This document shows positions 8,848 to 17,141 of a stretch of DNA of 54,923 bases, piece by piece. The notes below the pieces were generated by a model. The model worked only from the letters and a program-made list of their open reading frames with translations. It did not search any database and was not told the origin of the DNA. The translations under genes were made by a program, and so were the position numbers. The first letter of the stretch is position 1. Every line of letters begins with the position of its first letter. Source of the DNA: Streptomyces sp. NRRL F-2580 (lineage in GTDB: Bacteria; Actinomycetota; Actinomycetes; Streptomycetales; Streptomycetaceae); assembly GCF_000720115.1 (NCBI RefSeq), contig NZ_JOIR01000052.1, forward strand, positions 1 to 54,923, written 5' to 3'.

Positions 8848-9252
8848 ATGAACGCGTCGAGTGAACTGTTGTCCGAGTCCGGGGTGCGGGAGCTGATCGG
8901 ATGGCTGGTGCACGTCATCGAGGCGGGCGGCGCGCTGATCATCTTCGCGGGCGCCGTCTGGGCCTTCGCCCGGTTCGCCACGACCGGCCTGCGCAGACGC
9001 TCCCTCATCGTCGAGTTCAACAAGATCCGCCTCAGCCTGGGCCGCTTCCTCGTCCTGGGACTGGAATTCCAACTGGCGGGCGACGTCCTGCGCACGGCGG
9101 TCGCCCCCAGCTTCACCGAGATCGGCCAGCTGGCGGCCATCGCCGCCATCCGCACCATCCTGAACTTCTTCCTCACCCGCGAGATCGCGCAGGAGCGCGC
9201 CGAGATCGAAGCCGACCAGAAGGAGCCGGTGCAGCGGACCGTAGCCTCCTGA
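8848..9252 (+). CDS. DUF1622 family membrane protein
   Basis: A 134-residue protein with three hydrophobic segments (LVHVIEAGGALIIFAGAVWAF, GRFLVLGLEFQLAGDVL, LAAIAAIRTILNFFL) and the charged C-terminus REIAQERAEIEADQK typical of DUF1622. ATG 8848 is supported by AAGGAG at 8836-8841, so the longer open frame from 8707 is not used. Function unknown. It is divergent from the CorA gene. Confidence 0.9.
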   Translation: MNASSELLSESGVRELIGWLVHVIEAGGALIIFAGAVWAFARFATTGLRRRSLIVEFNKIRLSLGRFLVLGLEFQLAGDVLRTAVAPSFTEIGQLAAIAAIRTILNFFLTREIAQERAEIEADQKEPVQRTVAS

Positions 9253-9319
9253 CCATTGCGCTCCGCCACCGGTGTTTGACACCGGTCGGCGGGGAACACG
9301 GGCTTGCGAGGTGATCACT

Positions 9320-10480
9320 GTGCCCACACCCACACGGGACGAAGTACGCAGCCGAGTGCGGGCTGCTGTCACGGGAAAGATCGAATACCTGCGGCGTGCC
9401 GCACATGGTCCTGGAAGCGAGCGGGACGATCTGATCCTGGTCATCAAGTCCGTGGTCGCCGCCATGGCCGCGTGGGTGATCGCCCGCTACCTGCTCCCGC
9501 CGACCGTTTCCACGTTCGCACCGTTCACCGCGCTGGTCGCCCTGCAGGCCACGGTGTACCGCTCGGTGCGCGAGTGCGTCCAGTACCTGCTGGCGATGGC
9601 GGCGGGAGCCGCACTCGCAGCCTCCCTGGCGGCCGTGGCGGGGATTCACGGGTGGACGTTCGGACTCCTCACCCTGATCGCGCTCTTCCTGGGAAGGAGC
9701 GAGCGGTTCGGCCAGCAGGGCACCCAGGTCGCCATCATCGGCTTCTTCGCGTTCTCCTCCGGCCAGGGACGCATCGATTACATCGGCCACCTGGCCGCGT
9801 CGGTTGCCGTCGGTGCGCTCTGCGGCCTCACCGCCCACCTCCTCCTCGCGCCCGCCCGCCACGTCCACCACCGGCAGCAGGCCGTCGCCGACCTCTACGC
9901 CGCGATGAGCCGACGCCTCGACGACCTGGCCGAGATCCTCGAAGGAAACGACGCCGACACCCAGCGCATCCGCCACTGGCGACGCGACTGGCGCAAACTC
10001 GCCGCCTCCTGCGAACGCATCCGGAAGACCATCGACACCGAGATCGAGAACAGCCGCTTCCATCCTCGCCGCACCGTCGACAGCGCCGACGCCGCCCTGC
10101 CCCGTGCCCGCGACGCCGTCACCGTCGCCGAACGCACGATGGACCACCTCCGCTCCCTGACCCGCACCCTCGACTACGCCCTGGACAGCCGCGAAATCGA
10201 GAACCTGCCGGAGTCCTTCCGAACCGCCTCCAGCTCGCTGCTGCGAAGGGCGGCCACCGCGATGCAGAAGATCGGCCAGGTTTCCCTCACCGACTCCGGA
10301 CAGCTGGACGACCTGATCGACGACGCGACGGCAGAACTCGACCGCGTCGAACGGCAGGAGCGCGCAGCCACCGACGCCGCACCGGTGGTGCACACCCTTC
10401 AGGGAACCCTTCTCACCGACATCGGCCGTGTTCTGGCCGAGCTCCGCTCGGGCCGCCAAGACCTCACCCCGAAATCCTGA
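9320..10480 (+). CDS. FUSC/aromatic-acid-exporter-like membrane protein
   Basis: A 386-residue protein. Residues 40-180 hold about six membrane segments (LVIKSVVAAMAAWVIARYLL, YLLAMAAGAALAASLAAVAG and others) with the R-x-x-G-x-Q-A and family-typical RIDYIGHLAASVAVGAL region. The cytosolic C-terminal half is helical (RQQAVADLYAAMSRRLDDL, TIDTEIENSRFHPRR). This is the aromatic acid exporter / FUSC layout; transport substrate unknown. GTG 9320 follows an AGGTGA ribosome site; GTG 9311 is an alternative. A decayed fragment of a paralog lies at 38200-38425. Confidence 0.85.
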   Translation: MPTPTRDEVRSRVRAAVTGKIEYLRRAAHGPGSERDDLILVIKSVVAAMAAWVIARYLLPPTVSTFAPFTALVALQATVYRSVRECVQYLLAMAAGAALAASLAAVAGIHGWTFGLLTLIALFLGRSERFGQQGTQVAIIGFFAFSSGQGRIDYIGHLAASVAVGALCGLTAHLLLAPARHVHHRQQAVADLYAAMSRRLDDLAEILEGNDADTQRIRHWRRDWRKLAASCERIRKTIDTEIENSRFHPRRTVDSADAALPRARDAVTVAERTMDHLRSLTRTLDYALDSREIENLPESFRTASSSLLRRAATAMQKIGQVSLTDSGQLDDLIDDATAELDRVERQERAATDAAPVVHTLQGTLLTDIGRVLAELRSGRQDLTPKS

Positions 10481-10559
10481 CCGATGCCGCCGGGGTGCCG
10501 GCACGGCCGGAACGCCCTGGCAGCGCGTATCGCTTCGTGGTCTGGGAACACGAGCGGTC

Positions 10560-11063
10560 ATGTACGGACGACATGCACGTCCCACGAGCAAACCATTCGG
10601 CCCGGCACCCGCAGCCAAAGCGCCCCCGCCCGGCCATGACGGCGCCAAACACTCGCGCCGAAGCCGGATAAGCGGCCGGTTCCGCCGCCGGATACTGGCG
10701 TACCGGGCAGTCGAATTCCTGTCCGCACACATCCCGGAGGCCTCGGGCCCGGGCGAGGAATGCCTGCTGCTCGTCCACGTCCGTCAGGTCGTCGGCCAGG
10801 TTCACTACCGGATCTGCCAGGACTGCGCCCGGGGCGTCATCACCGCGGTCATCATCGACCAGCGCTTCCACCGCGCCGGCCTGGGCACCCGGGCGCTTTC
10901 GCACCTACGCTCCCGCCACCCCAGGACTGCCTGGCGCACCACGGCGACGAGGCGCACCGCCCGGGATCTCCTGCGCCGCATGCGCATTCCCACGATCACT
11001 TCTGATCCGTTTTGCATCCATACGCGCCGACCCTTGCTTGACCCGACTCCGGCCACCTCCTGA
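10560..11063 (+). CDS. GNAT-like N-acetyltransferase (divergent)
   Basis: A 167-residue protein whose C-terminal part looks like a shortened GNAT fold: GVITAVIIDQRFHRAGLGTRALSHL corresponds to motif A with the acyl-CoA loop (about 97-121), followed by TAWRTTATRRTARDLLRRM (motif B region). The N-terminal 45 residues are low-complexity and Pro-rich, so the true start may lie further in. A Cys pair (ICQDC) precedes the fold. Substrate unknown. Confidence 0.55.
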   Translation: MYGRHARPTSKPFGPAPAAKAPPPGHDGAKHSRRSRISGRFRRRILAYRAVEFLSAHIPEASGPGEECLLLVHVRQVVGQVHYRICQDCARGVITAVIIDQRFHRAGLGTRALSHLRSRHPRTAWRTTATRRTARDLLRRMRIPTITSDPFCIHTRRPLLDPTPATS

Positions 11064-11268
11064 CCGACGACCCGCCGCTCGCACGCAAGCGCTACCTTCT
11101 GCGACTCCGCCGGCCTCAGCGCCCTCCTCCACGCCCGCCTGATCAGACGCGCGCTTCCGCCCCCGTGTCCTGCTGCGCGCCACCCGCCACGACAGATCAG
11201 TGCATAGAGCCGCAAAGCCTGGGCAGAAGGGGCGGACAGCCGTCGGTCAACTGGGAGGGAAGGTCGTC

Positions 11269-12183
11269 ATGTCTCGCTCGGCCACCATGATGGGCCCCGT
11301 TCGGGCAAGGGAAGCGCAAGTCACAGGTACCCCGGGGTTGCCCACGGAGGAGCCGGAAACGGTCCGAGTGGACAACGCCCGCGAAATGGCGCCCGGCGAC
11401 GCACGCGAGCTGTCGCGTGTCTTCTTCCGGAGACTGCGCACGCTGGAGGAGGGCACGCGCGAGTACCAGTACACGCGCAACACACTGATCGAGATGAACG
11501 TCTCCCTCGTGCAGTTCGCCGCACGCCGCTTCCGCGCCCGCGTGCTCGGCGGCGGACTCGACATGGACGACATCATCCAGGTGGGAACCATCGGCCTCAT
11601 CAAGGCGATCGACCGCTACGACCTCGACCGCGAGGTCGAATTCTCCACCCTCGCCCTCCCCTACATCATCGGTGAGATAAAGCGTCACTTCCGCGACACC
11701 ACCTGGGCCGTGCACGTCCCCCGCCGACTCCAGGAACTGCGTAGCGAGCTCGCCCAAGCCCAGGAGGCACTCACCGACGTCCTGGGCCGGGCCCCGACGG
11801 TCAAGGAGGTCGCCGGGCACCTCGAACTGACCGAGGAAGAGGTCATCGACGGACTCATCGCCGCGAACGGCTACACGAGCGGCTCCCTCGACACCGCCGC
11901 CGCGGAGAGCGACGTATCGTCCCCGACGAGCCGTACCACTCGGCCACTGGCCGAGCTCGTCGGCGATGTCGACCCCGCCATGGAACTCTTCGAGGACTTC
12001 CACACCCTCGCACCACTGCTGCAACAGCTGGACGAGCGCGACCGGCTGATCCTGCGGATGCGCTTCGGCCAGGAGAAGACCCAGGCCGAGATCGGCGCCG
12101 AATTGGGCATCTCCCAGATGCAGGTCTCCCGCCTCCTGTCCCGAACTCTCGCCCGGCTTCGCGCCGGCATGCTCGCCGGGTAG
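11269..12183 (+). CDS. SigB/SigF/SigG-family RNA polymerase sigma factor
   Basis: A 304-residue sigma-70 factor of the stress/sporulation (SigB/SigF) type. Region 2 is at 85-155 (MDDIIQVGTIGLIKAIDRYD, then EVEFSTLALPYIIGEIKRHFRD), region 3 at 160-235, and region 4 at 245-300 (DERDRLILRMRFGQEKTQAEIGAELGISQMQVSRLLSRTL with a clear helix-turn-helix; shown as a guide). It starts at ATG 11269 behind GGGAGGGAAGG. Such factors are held by RsbW-type anti-sigma kinases, and an ATPase of that fold follows 280 bases downstream. SpoIIE phosphatase and STAS proteins elsewhere in the window could belong to the same control network (inference). Confidence 0.93.
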   Translation: MSRSATMMGPVRAREAQVTGTPGLPTEEPETVRVDNAREMAPGDARELSRVFFRRLRTLEEGTREYQYTRNTLIEMNVSLVQFAARRFRARVLGGGLDMDDIIQVGTIGLIKAIDRYDLDREVEFSTLALPYIIGEIKRHFRDTTWAVHVPRRLQELRSELAQAQEALTDVLGRAPTVKEVAGHLELTEEEVIDGLIAANGYTSGSLDTAAAESDVSSPTSRTTRPLAELVGDVDPAMELFEDFHTLAPLLQQLDERDRLILRMRFGQEKTQAEIGAELGISQMQVSRLLSRTLARLRAGMLAG

Positions 12184-12465
12184 GGGCGACTGATGACGTC
12201 CCTACCGGGGAACGCGGTGCCGCGGTCCGAGGTCGACCCACCGATTCTGCGATCTGGTCGAGCTCCGCAGCACCGCCGGCAGCTTCACAGTGCGGCTTCA
12301 CAAAGCAACGCCCTGAGACGAGGGGTCCCCTACACTGTCACGACCACGGCGAGGCTTCCCGCCCCACCCACGGGCATCCGACCGCCTCATGACGCCGGCC
12401 GCTATCGTGGCATGGGCCCGGTGCCGGGAGCAGAGGCCGTGGGTGAACACGGGGGTGGGATCACA

Positions 12466-12927
12466 GTGGAGACCAAGGAACCGGAGGCGAGCGGTCCGAT
12501 GAGCGTTGGCCTTCCCTCCAGGAGGCAGCGCCGACGGCTCGCCCTCGTGGGCGTTCCGGGGGCCGTTGCCAAGGGCCGCGACTTCACCCGCCAAGCACTC
12601 CGGGACTGGGGCTGGGACAAGACCGAGACCTCCGAGGACGTCCTCCTCGTCGTGTCGGAACTGCTGACCAACGCTTCACTGCATGCGAACGGCTGCCACG
12701 AACTGGTCCTGACCGCCGAAGAAACGGCCTTGCACATCGAGGTCCACGACGGCACGACCACCCCTCCCGTCCGCCACCCGGCGCCCCAACGCGGGATGCC
12801 GGGCGGCCGCGGTCTGTACATAGTGGAGCGCCTGTCCGATCGTTGGGGCGCACACATGTACGAGACCGGGAAGGCCGTATGGGCTGAGATCGAGGCTTCC
12901 CGGCTGGAGCACGGCATCAACGCCTGA
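12466..12927 (+). CDS. HATPase_c_2 ATP-binding protein (RsbW-like anti-sigma regulator)
   Basis: A 153-residue GHKL-fold protein. The N box VLLVVSELLTNASLHANG is near 60-77 and the G box GGRGLYIVERLSDRWG near 116-131. This is the single-domain serine-kinase-like ATPase found in huge numbers in Streptomyces, which can bind sigma factors or STAS proteins. GTG 12466 is selected behind GGTGGGA; a longer in-frame start from 12193 has low-complexity sequence. It lies just downstream of the SigB-like gene in the same direction, so a sigma/anti-sigma pairing is plausible but not shown. Confidence 0.82.
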   Translation: METKEPEASGPMSVGLPSRRQRRRLALVGVPGAVAKGRDFTRQALRDWGWDKTETSEDVLLVVSELLTNASLHANGCHELVLTAEETALHIEVHDGTTTPPVRHPAPQRGMPGGRGLYIVERLSDRWGAHMYETGKAVWAEIEASRLEHGINA

Positions 12928-12941
12928 GGAGTGCGCCGGGT

Positions 12942-13481
12942 TCAAGCCTCATCTGCCGAGGTCCCGGCAGCCTGACCCCGGCCTGTCGTGCCGTCGAGCA
13001 TCTCGCGCAGGATGTCCAGGTGGCCGTTGTGGCGGGCCGTCTCCTCGGTGAGGTGGAGGAGGATCCAGCGCAGGTCGACGTGGAGGCCGTTGCGGACGGC
13101 TCGCCGGGCCTTGTCGTCCAGGCGCTTCCCGGCGACCAGTTCGCGGTAGCGAGCGCTCTGTTCGGCGTATTCGTCGAGCAACTGCGTCAGTGGGAAGTCG
13201 ACGGCGATCCGCATCTCGCGGTCGGGGTCCTCCTCGGTCCAGGGCCCCTGGTCTTCCTCGCCGAGGAAGACCACCTGGAACCAGTAGTACTCGACCCAGC
13301 GGAGGTGGTTGATCACTCCGCTCACGGTCATCAGCGGTGAGCCCGGCAGGAGCGCCTTGCGGGCGTTCTCTGCGCAGACGCCGGCGCACTTGGCGCGGGC
13401 GGTGTCACGTGTGTAGTCGAGAAACGTGGTGAGCTGGGTGCGCTCGTCCCACGCGGGCGGCGTGTCGTCGATTCTGGCCAT
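12942..13481 (-). CDS. DinB superfamily protein
   Basis: A 179-residue four-helix-bundle protein of the DinB/DUF664 type. The putative metal-binding His residues are in the expected helices: INHLRWVEYYWFQ near 57, GLHVDLRWILLHLTEETARHNGHLDILREML near 132-162 (positions given as a guide). Family members are thiol-dependent metalloenzymes such as mycothiol transferases or hydrolases. Convergent with the RsbW-like gene, with only 14 bases between stops. Confidence 0.88.
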   Translation of the reverse strand: MARIDDTPPAWDERTQLTTFLDYTRDTARAKCAGVCAENARKALLPGSPLMTVSGVINHLRWVEYYWFQVVFLGEEDQGPWTEEDPDREMRIAVDFPLTQLLDEYAEQSARYRELVAGKRLDDKARRAVRNGLHVDLRWILLHLTEETARHNGHLDILREMLDGTTGRGQAAGTSADEA

Positions 13482-13748
13482 CGCGCGAAGCGTCCCCGAT
13501 CACCGCGACGATGTCGAGCGTATTTCTCGACGGACCCAACCCGCTCCACCCAGCTCCTTGTCCGGCGGGTCACCAGAGCGATTCAGCACCGATGGGACGC
13601 CCGGCAGGATCCGCCGGAACTTCGCACTGGGCGCTCGCGGATCCGTGGCAGGGACAGATCATGGGGGAACGCCGAACCAGCCGTTCTGCTCCGTGCGTGA
13701 ACGCGTGCCGGGGGAATCGGAGGACCGCGGGCCGGCGTTGTCATGTAG

Positions 13749-14162
13749 GTGGGTAACGCATCCCGGTACGGCCATGACGAGCAGGGCCCGGCCGATTTCG
13801 AGGCCGCCCGCGCACGCATTGCGGCCGACCGCGCCGACACCGTCGCGCGGGCGGCCGCGCTCGGCCGCGACTTCGACGGGATCGTCGCGGCGAACGCCCT
13901 GGTCGCGGTAGACGACGAGCACGACCCCGAGGGGGCCAGCACCGCCTTCGAGCGGGCGCACGTCGCCGCCCTGATGGCGCGGGCACGCGAGCACCTGGAA
14001 GAACTGGACCGTGCACTGGAACGGCTCGAACGGCACGAGTACGGGCGGTGCGAAGTCTGCGGCGAGACGATTCCGCCCGAGCGCTTGGAGATCCGTCCGG
14101 CAGCGACCACCTGCATCCGCTGCGCCCGGACCGCCCCTCACCGGTTGACGGGCCCCGCCTGA
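13749..14162 (+). CDS. TraR/DksA-family zinc-finger protein
   Basis: A 137-residue protein with an N-terminal coiled coil (FEAARARIAADRADTVARAAA, HLEELDRALERLE) and a C-terminal four-Cys zinc finger, Cys101, 104, 122 and 125 (CEVCG...TCIRC). This is the DksA/TraR layout; such proteins enter the RNA polymerase secondary channel. The start is GTG 13749; no strong ribosome site is visible, so the exact N-terminus is uncertain. Confidence 0.85.
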   Translation: MGNASRYGHDEQGPADFEAARARIAADRADTVARAAALGRDFDGIVAANALVAVDDEHDPEGASTAFERAHVAALMARAREHLEELDRALERLERHEYGRCEVCGETIPPERLEIRPAATTCIRCARTAPHRLTGPA

Positions 14163-14261
14163 CGTCGGCCCGTCCGAGGCGTGCGAGCCCCCGGCCAGGG
14201 GCAGCGGAACGGCTCCGCCCTCGGAAGGAGGGGGAGCCGTTTCTGTCGGGGGCTGGGTCGC

Positions 14262-14540
14262 TCAGGCGTGACGGTGGTGGCGCCGGTTGCCGGTGACGAG
14301 TCGGTAGACGGCGAGGAGGATGACGGAGCCGATGATGGCGGCGATCCAGGTGGAGAGGTCGAAGAAACCGTCGATGGAGTCGACGCCGAAGATGACCTTG
14401 CCGAGCCAGCCGCCGAGCAGGCCGCCCGCGATGCCGATGAGCATCGTAATGATGATCCCGCCCGGGTCCTTGCCGGGCATCAGCGCCTTCGCGATGAAGC
14501 CCGCGAGCAGTCCGATCAAAATCCAGGCAATGATGCCCAT
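14262..14540 (-). CDS. GlsB/YeaQ/YmgE-type stress-response membrane protein
   Basis: A 92-residue protein with three membrane segments: IIAWILIGLLAGFIAKAL, GIIITMLIGIAGGLLGGWLG and WIAAIIGSVILLAVYRLV, and a His/Arg-rich tail. The MPGKDPGG loop is the signature of the transglycosylase-associated/GlsB family. AGGAGAAG precedes ATG 14540. A second copy lacking the first helix is at 26369-26612 and is nearly identical over the shared part. Confidence 0.93.
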   Translation of the reverse strand: MGIIAWILIGLLAGFIAKALMPGKDPGGIIITMLIGIAGGLLGGWLGKVIFGVDSIDGFFDLSTWIAAIIGSVILLAVYRLVTGNRRHHRHA

Positions 14541-14807
14541 GCGCTTCTCCTACCTCGATGGAAAGGCCCGGCGACAGAGCCGGTGATAACGCTCGTCTTC
14601 ACCGCTTCGAGGGTTCCAAACGTCCGGACCTTTGATTGTCACGACAGGTTCTTGGATCTTCTTGCTCACCATCGCGCCGAGGCAGACCGCGCCCGTGATC
14701 GACCCACCGAACTACGCGGCCAGTCCCCGTCGTTCGAACGTGACAGGGGTCGGTCTCCTTGGGTGCGGCGCATGCCGAACGGGACGTGCCGGCACTACCC
14801 CGCATTC
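14541..14807. other. Intergenic region without a supported gene
   Basis: The stretch upstream of the GlsB gene and before the repeated PRC-barrel leader has no frame with consistent codon bias. It probably holds the GlsB promoter, reading leftwards. No clear -35/-10 pair could be assigned. Confidence 0.4.
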
Positions 14808-15009
14808 GATCCGGGTGCGTGAAGCAGTGAAAGCGGGGCAAGCGGAGTTCAGGCGGAACGCAGCACACCGCCGAACACGACGTACGGAAGAAGGAGGATC
14901 GGCGGAGAGGGCATTTCCCCGCCGTCCCCCATTGACCGAGGAGTTGTTTTCGCGTGACTGAACATGTGTGGAGTTACAAGTCGACGTCGGGCCACCTGGC
15001 CGGTACGGA
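14808..15009 (+). repeat. Direct repeat copy 1: leader and start of a PRC-barrel gene
   Basis: About 202 bases starting at GATCCGGGTGCGTGAAG match 54611-54814 in the same orientation, with scattered substitutions and short gaps. The shared block holds the promoter region, the ribosome site GAGGAGTTGTTTTCGC and the first codons of a PRC-barrel protein. Similarity ends abruptly after GCCGGTACGGA. Confidence 0.9.
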
Positions 15010-15055
15010 CCCCTTCGACACCGGCTCGCCCCGCGGGCCCGGGAGACGGCCGTGA
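14954..15055 (+). pseudogene. Truncated PRC-barrel-domain gene
   Basis: The frame opens at GTG with VTEHVWSYKSTSGHLAGTD, the same start as the PRC-barrel gene at 54759 (VTENVWSYQPTSGHLAGTD). It then leaves homology and stops after 33 residues. The whole PRC barrel is missing. Leader and ribosome site are intact, so it may still be transcribed. The break joins directly to the decayed oxidoreductase gene that follows. Confidence 0.75.
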
Positions 15056-15064
15056 AGGAGTGAC

Positions 15065-15597
15065 ATGACCGACGGCCAGACCGTCCGGATCGCCCTGGCC
15101 GGAGGCGGCGCCTTCGGCGCCAAGCACGCGGCCGCGCTCAGGCGGATCGCGTCGAGGTGGCCGCCGTCGTGAGCGGCACCCTCGACAGCGCCGGGAAGTT
15201 CGCTGGATGCCGAGGCGTGCCTGGAAGCGCAGCAGCGCACCGGACTGGTCGCGATGGTGGGGCACACGCGGCGCTTCAACCCGAGCCACCAGTGGGTACG
15301 GCGGCAGGTCCAGGCCGGGACTACCGCATCCAGCAGATGGACGGCCGGCCGCGCTCCTGGACCGACCATCTGCTGTGGCACCACGCCCCGCACACCGTCG
15401 ACCTGTTCGCCTACCAGACCGGCTCGCCGATCGTGCAGGCCAACGCGGTCCGGGGCCCGGTCCACCCCGAGCTCGGCATCGCGATGGACATGTCGATCCA
15501 GCTGCGCACGGAAAGCGGCGCGATCTGCACCCTGTCGCTGTTGTTCCGCCCGATCGGCCGCGCGTCGATGCCGCTCAGGGTGCTTCGACCAGCGGGG
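15065..15597 (+). pseudogene. Gfo/Idh/MocA-family oxidoreductase pseudogene
   Basis: Fragments in successive frames reconstruct an NAD(P)-dependent oxidoreductase: VRIALAGGGAFGAKHAAALRRI (Rossmann GxGxxG, from ATG 15065 behind AAGGAG), VEVAAVVSGTLDSAGKFA, LVAMVGHTRRFNPSHQWV, then SWTDHLLWHHAPHTVDLFAY and GIAMDMSIQLRTESGAICTL. The order matches intact members of the family, resembling those with an H-T-R-R-F-N-P-S-H-Q-W block. At least two internal deletions and two frameshifts are present, and the 3' end is lost where the MarR gene begins on the other strand. Non-functional. Confidence 0.85.
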
Positions 15598-16018
15598 GCT
15601 CCCCCATGGGGACGGTCAGCGCCTCGCGCAGGGCGCCAACGGCATCGGCGCCGATGCGTTCCGCCAGGACGCCTTCGATGACGGCGAGGGTGTCCTGGGC
15701 CCGTCGATGCACGCGGGCACCCTCGGCGGTGGGGCGGATCAGTAGGCTCCGGGCAGAGGCGGGATCGGGCGCCTGTTCCAGCAGCCCCATGCCGATGAGG
15801 GCGTGCACGGCCTGGTGGGCGGTCTGCCGCGTGACGCCCATCCTGCGGGCCAGTCCCGAGACCGTGGTGCCCTCTTCGTCGAGGGCGGCGAAGACGGCCG
15901 CCTGCCCGACGGTGACCGGCTGCTCGCCGGCGGCCCGCATGCTGGCCAGCAACGCGTCGTCGAACCAGCGCTTGGCCTCGGTGAGCAGCTGGGGGAGGTT
16001 GGGTGCGGGGGTGGTCAT
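15575..16018 (-). CDS. MarR-family transcriptional regulator
   Basis: A 147-residue winged-helix regulator. The DNA-binding core is VGQAAVFAALDEEGTTVSGLARRMGVTRQTAHQAVHALIGMGLLEQ (about 37-82, guide only), then the wing DPASARSLLIRPT and the dimerisation helix. It is divergent from the cupin dioxygenase-like gene, and a perfect palindrome sits between them, the usual arrangement for autoregulation and control of the neighbour. Confidence 0.92.
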   Translation of the reverse strand: MTTPAPNLPQLLTEAKRWFDDALLASMRAAGEQPVTVGQAAVFAALDEEGTTVSGLARRMGVTRQTAHQAVHALIGMGLLEQAPDPASARSLLIRPTAEGARVHRRAQDTLAVIEGVLAERIGADAVGALREALTVPMGEPPLVEAP

Positions 16019-16071
16019 GGTTCCTTACGGGATGAGGTTTCGAGGATAACGACCGTACGGGGGCTCCCGGG

Positions 16072-16102
16072 CAGTGAATGTCAGGTAGCCTGACATTCAC
16101 TG
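16072..16102. promoter_or_regulatory. Probable MarR operator, perfect palindrome
   Basis: CAGTGAATGTCAGG, three bases (TAG), then CCTGACATTCACTG: 14-base arms with no mismatch. It lies between the divergent MarR gene (start 16018) and the cupin gene (start 16126), 24 bases upstream of the latter, so binding should block both promoters. Confidence 0.85.
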
Positions 16103-16125
16103 TTCCCGTCGCGCCAGAGGCCCTC

Positions 16126-16686
16126 ATGACCTTGGAGTTCGCCCGTCCCCACCGCCCGCGGTCGCACATCCCGGCCGAACCCGGGAAGCCGTACTTCATC
16201 GAGAAGGGCCTGGGCGACCGCGCCCACCTGTTCACCGACCTGGTCACCGTCTACACGGGCGGCGAGCAGACCGAGAACGCCTTCAACTTCTTCACCGTCG
16301 AGGGTCCCAAAGGCGACGTGATCCCGGCCCACGTCCACTCCGACACCTACGAGGTCTTCTACATCACGGACGATGCGGTGCGGCTTTTCGTCGAGGACCT
16401 GGAGGGTGAGCAGTACGAAAGGCTGCTCACCGCGGGCGACTTCGGCTTCGTAACCAAGAACTGCCCGCACGCCTACCGCATCGAGCGCCACCACAGCCGG
16501 GTCGTCGGCGTGGCCGCAGGACCCGGCGGCACCTTCGAGCGGTTCTTCGAGAACCTCGGCGTCCCGACCGAGGAACTCGGTCTGCCGCCCGAACCGTACG
16601 TCCCTGGTCCGCACAAGTTCGCCACCGTGCCCGAGCGGTACGAGGTGCGCTTCCTGCCCGGACACCAGTGGCGCACCGGGAGCTGA
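16126..16686 (+). CDS. Quercetin 2,3-dioxygenase-like cupin protein
   Basis: A 186-residue cupin. The metal-binding motif is PAHVHSDTYEVFYI near 67-80 (His, His, Glu), with the second motif DFGFVTKNCPHAYRIE near 104-119 giving the last His. It resembles bacterial quercetin 2,3-dioxygenases, including the LGLPPEPYVPGPHKF segment near the C-terminus. The likely reaction is oxygenolytic cleavage of a flavonol, or a related substrate. ATG 16126 is favoured over an ATG inside the operator. Regulated by the adjacent MarR protein (inference). Confidence 0.85.
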   Translation: MTLEFARPHRPRSHIPAEPGKPYFIEKGLGDRAHLFTDLVTVYTGGEQTENAFNFFTVEGPKGDVIPAHVHSDTYEVFYITDDAVRLFVEDLEGEQYERLLTAGDFGFVTKNCPHAYRIERHHSRVVGVAAGPGGTFERFFENLGVPTEELGLPPEPYVPGPHKFATVPERYEVRFLPGHQWRTGS

Positions 16687-16696
16687 CCCCGCGCCG

Positions 16697-16925
16697 CTGA
16701 CGCCCGACCTCGCCTCGTTCCTGGCGCCGCCCGCCCCCGAGCGGCTGCCGCTCCCGCCGCGCACCCTGCAACCGGCGTACGCCTGTTGCGCGGTGTGCCG
16801 TACGCCTACCGTGCGGGCACCCGACCGCTCGAACTCGATGTGTGGCTGCCCGACACGACGCACGGGCCCCTGCCCGTCGTCCTCTACCTGCACGGCGGGG
16901 GCTGGAGCGCGGGCACGCGCACCAC
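16697..16925 (+). pseudogene. N-terminal remnant of an alpha/beta-hydrolase (esterase)
   Basis: LTPDLASFLAPPAPERLPLPP in one frame continues after a frameshift near 16785 as LRGVPYAYRAGTRPLELDVW and VVLYLHGGGWSAGTR. The HGGGW is the oxyanion-hole motif of the hormone-sensitive-lipase/BD-FAE type. Nothing of the nucleophile elbow remains. It follows the cupin gene by 10 bases and may once have been its operon partner. Confidence 0.7.
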
Positions 16926-17141
16926 CAGCCGGTGCAGGCACAACCGCTCCGCGCCCGCTGACTGGGCGCTGATCCCCGCCCCGAAAGTGCCGCCCTGGAT
17001 GCCTTCATATATGCCGGTCCGCACGACCGTGCACTGCTTGTGAATGCCATGCGGGCAGTACACCCGGCATCCGACGGCGTACGAGCGGTTCCCGCCACGG
17101 TCAGGGACGACCCGCGCCTCGAACGACTCACCTGGTGTCAC
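16884..17141 (-). CDS. Unknown 85-aa protein coupled to the SpoIIE phosphatase gene, probably 3'-truncated
   Basis: A GTG codon at 17141 overlaps the TGA of the phosphatase gene (GGGTGACA), the classic coupling arrangement. The product starts VTPGESFEARVVPDRGGNRS and contains Cys-rich segments (VGCRVYCPHGIHKQCTVV) before EGIQGGTFGAGISAQ. Codon bias is reasonable up to about 16925, where the sequence becomes the opposite strand of the hydrolase remnant, so the original 3' end has been lost. I do not recognise the family. Confidence 0.4.
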   Translation of the reverse strand: MTPGESFEARVVPDRGGNRSYAVGCRVYCPHGIHKQCTVVRTGIYEGIQGGTFGAGISAQSAGAERLCLHRLVVRVPALQPPPCR

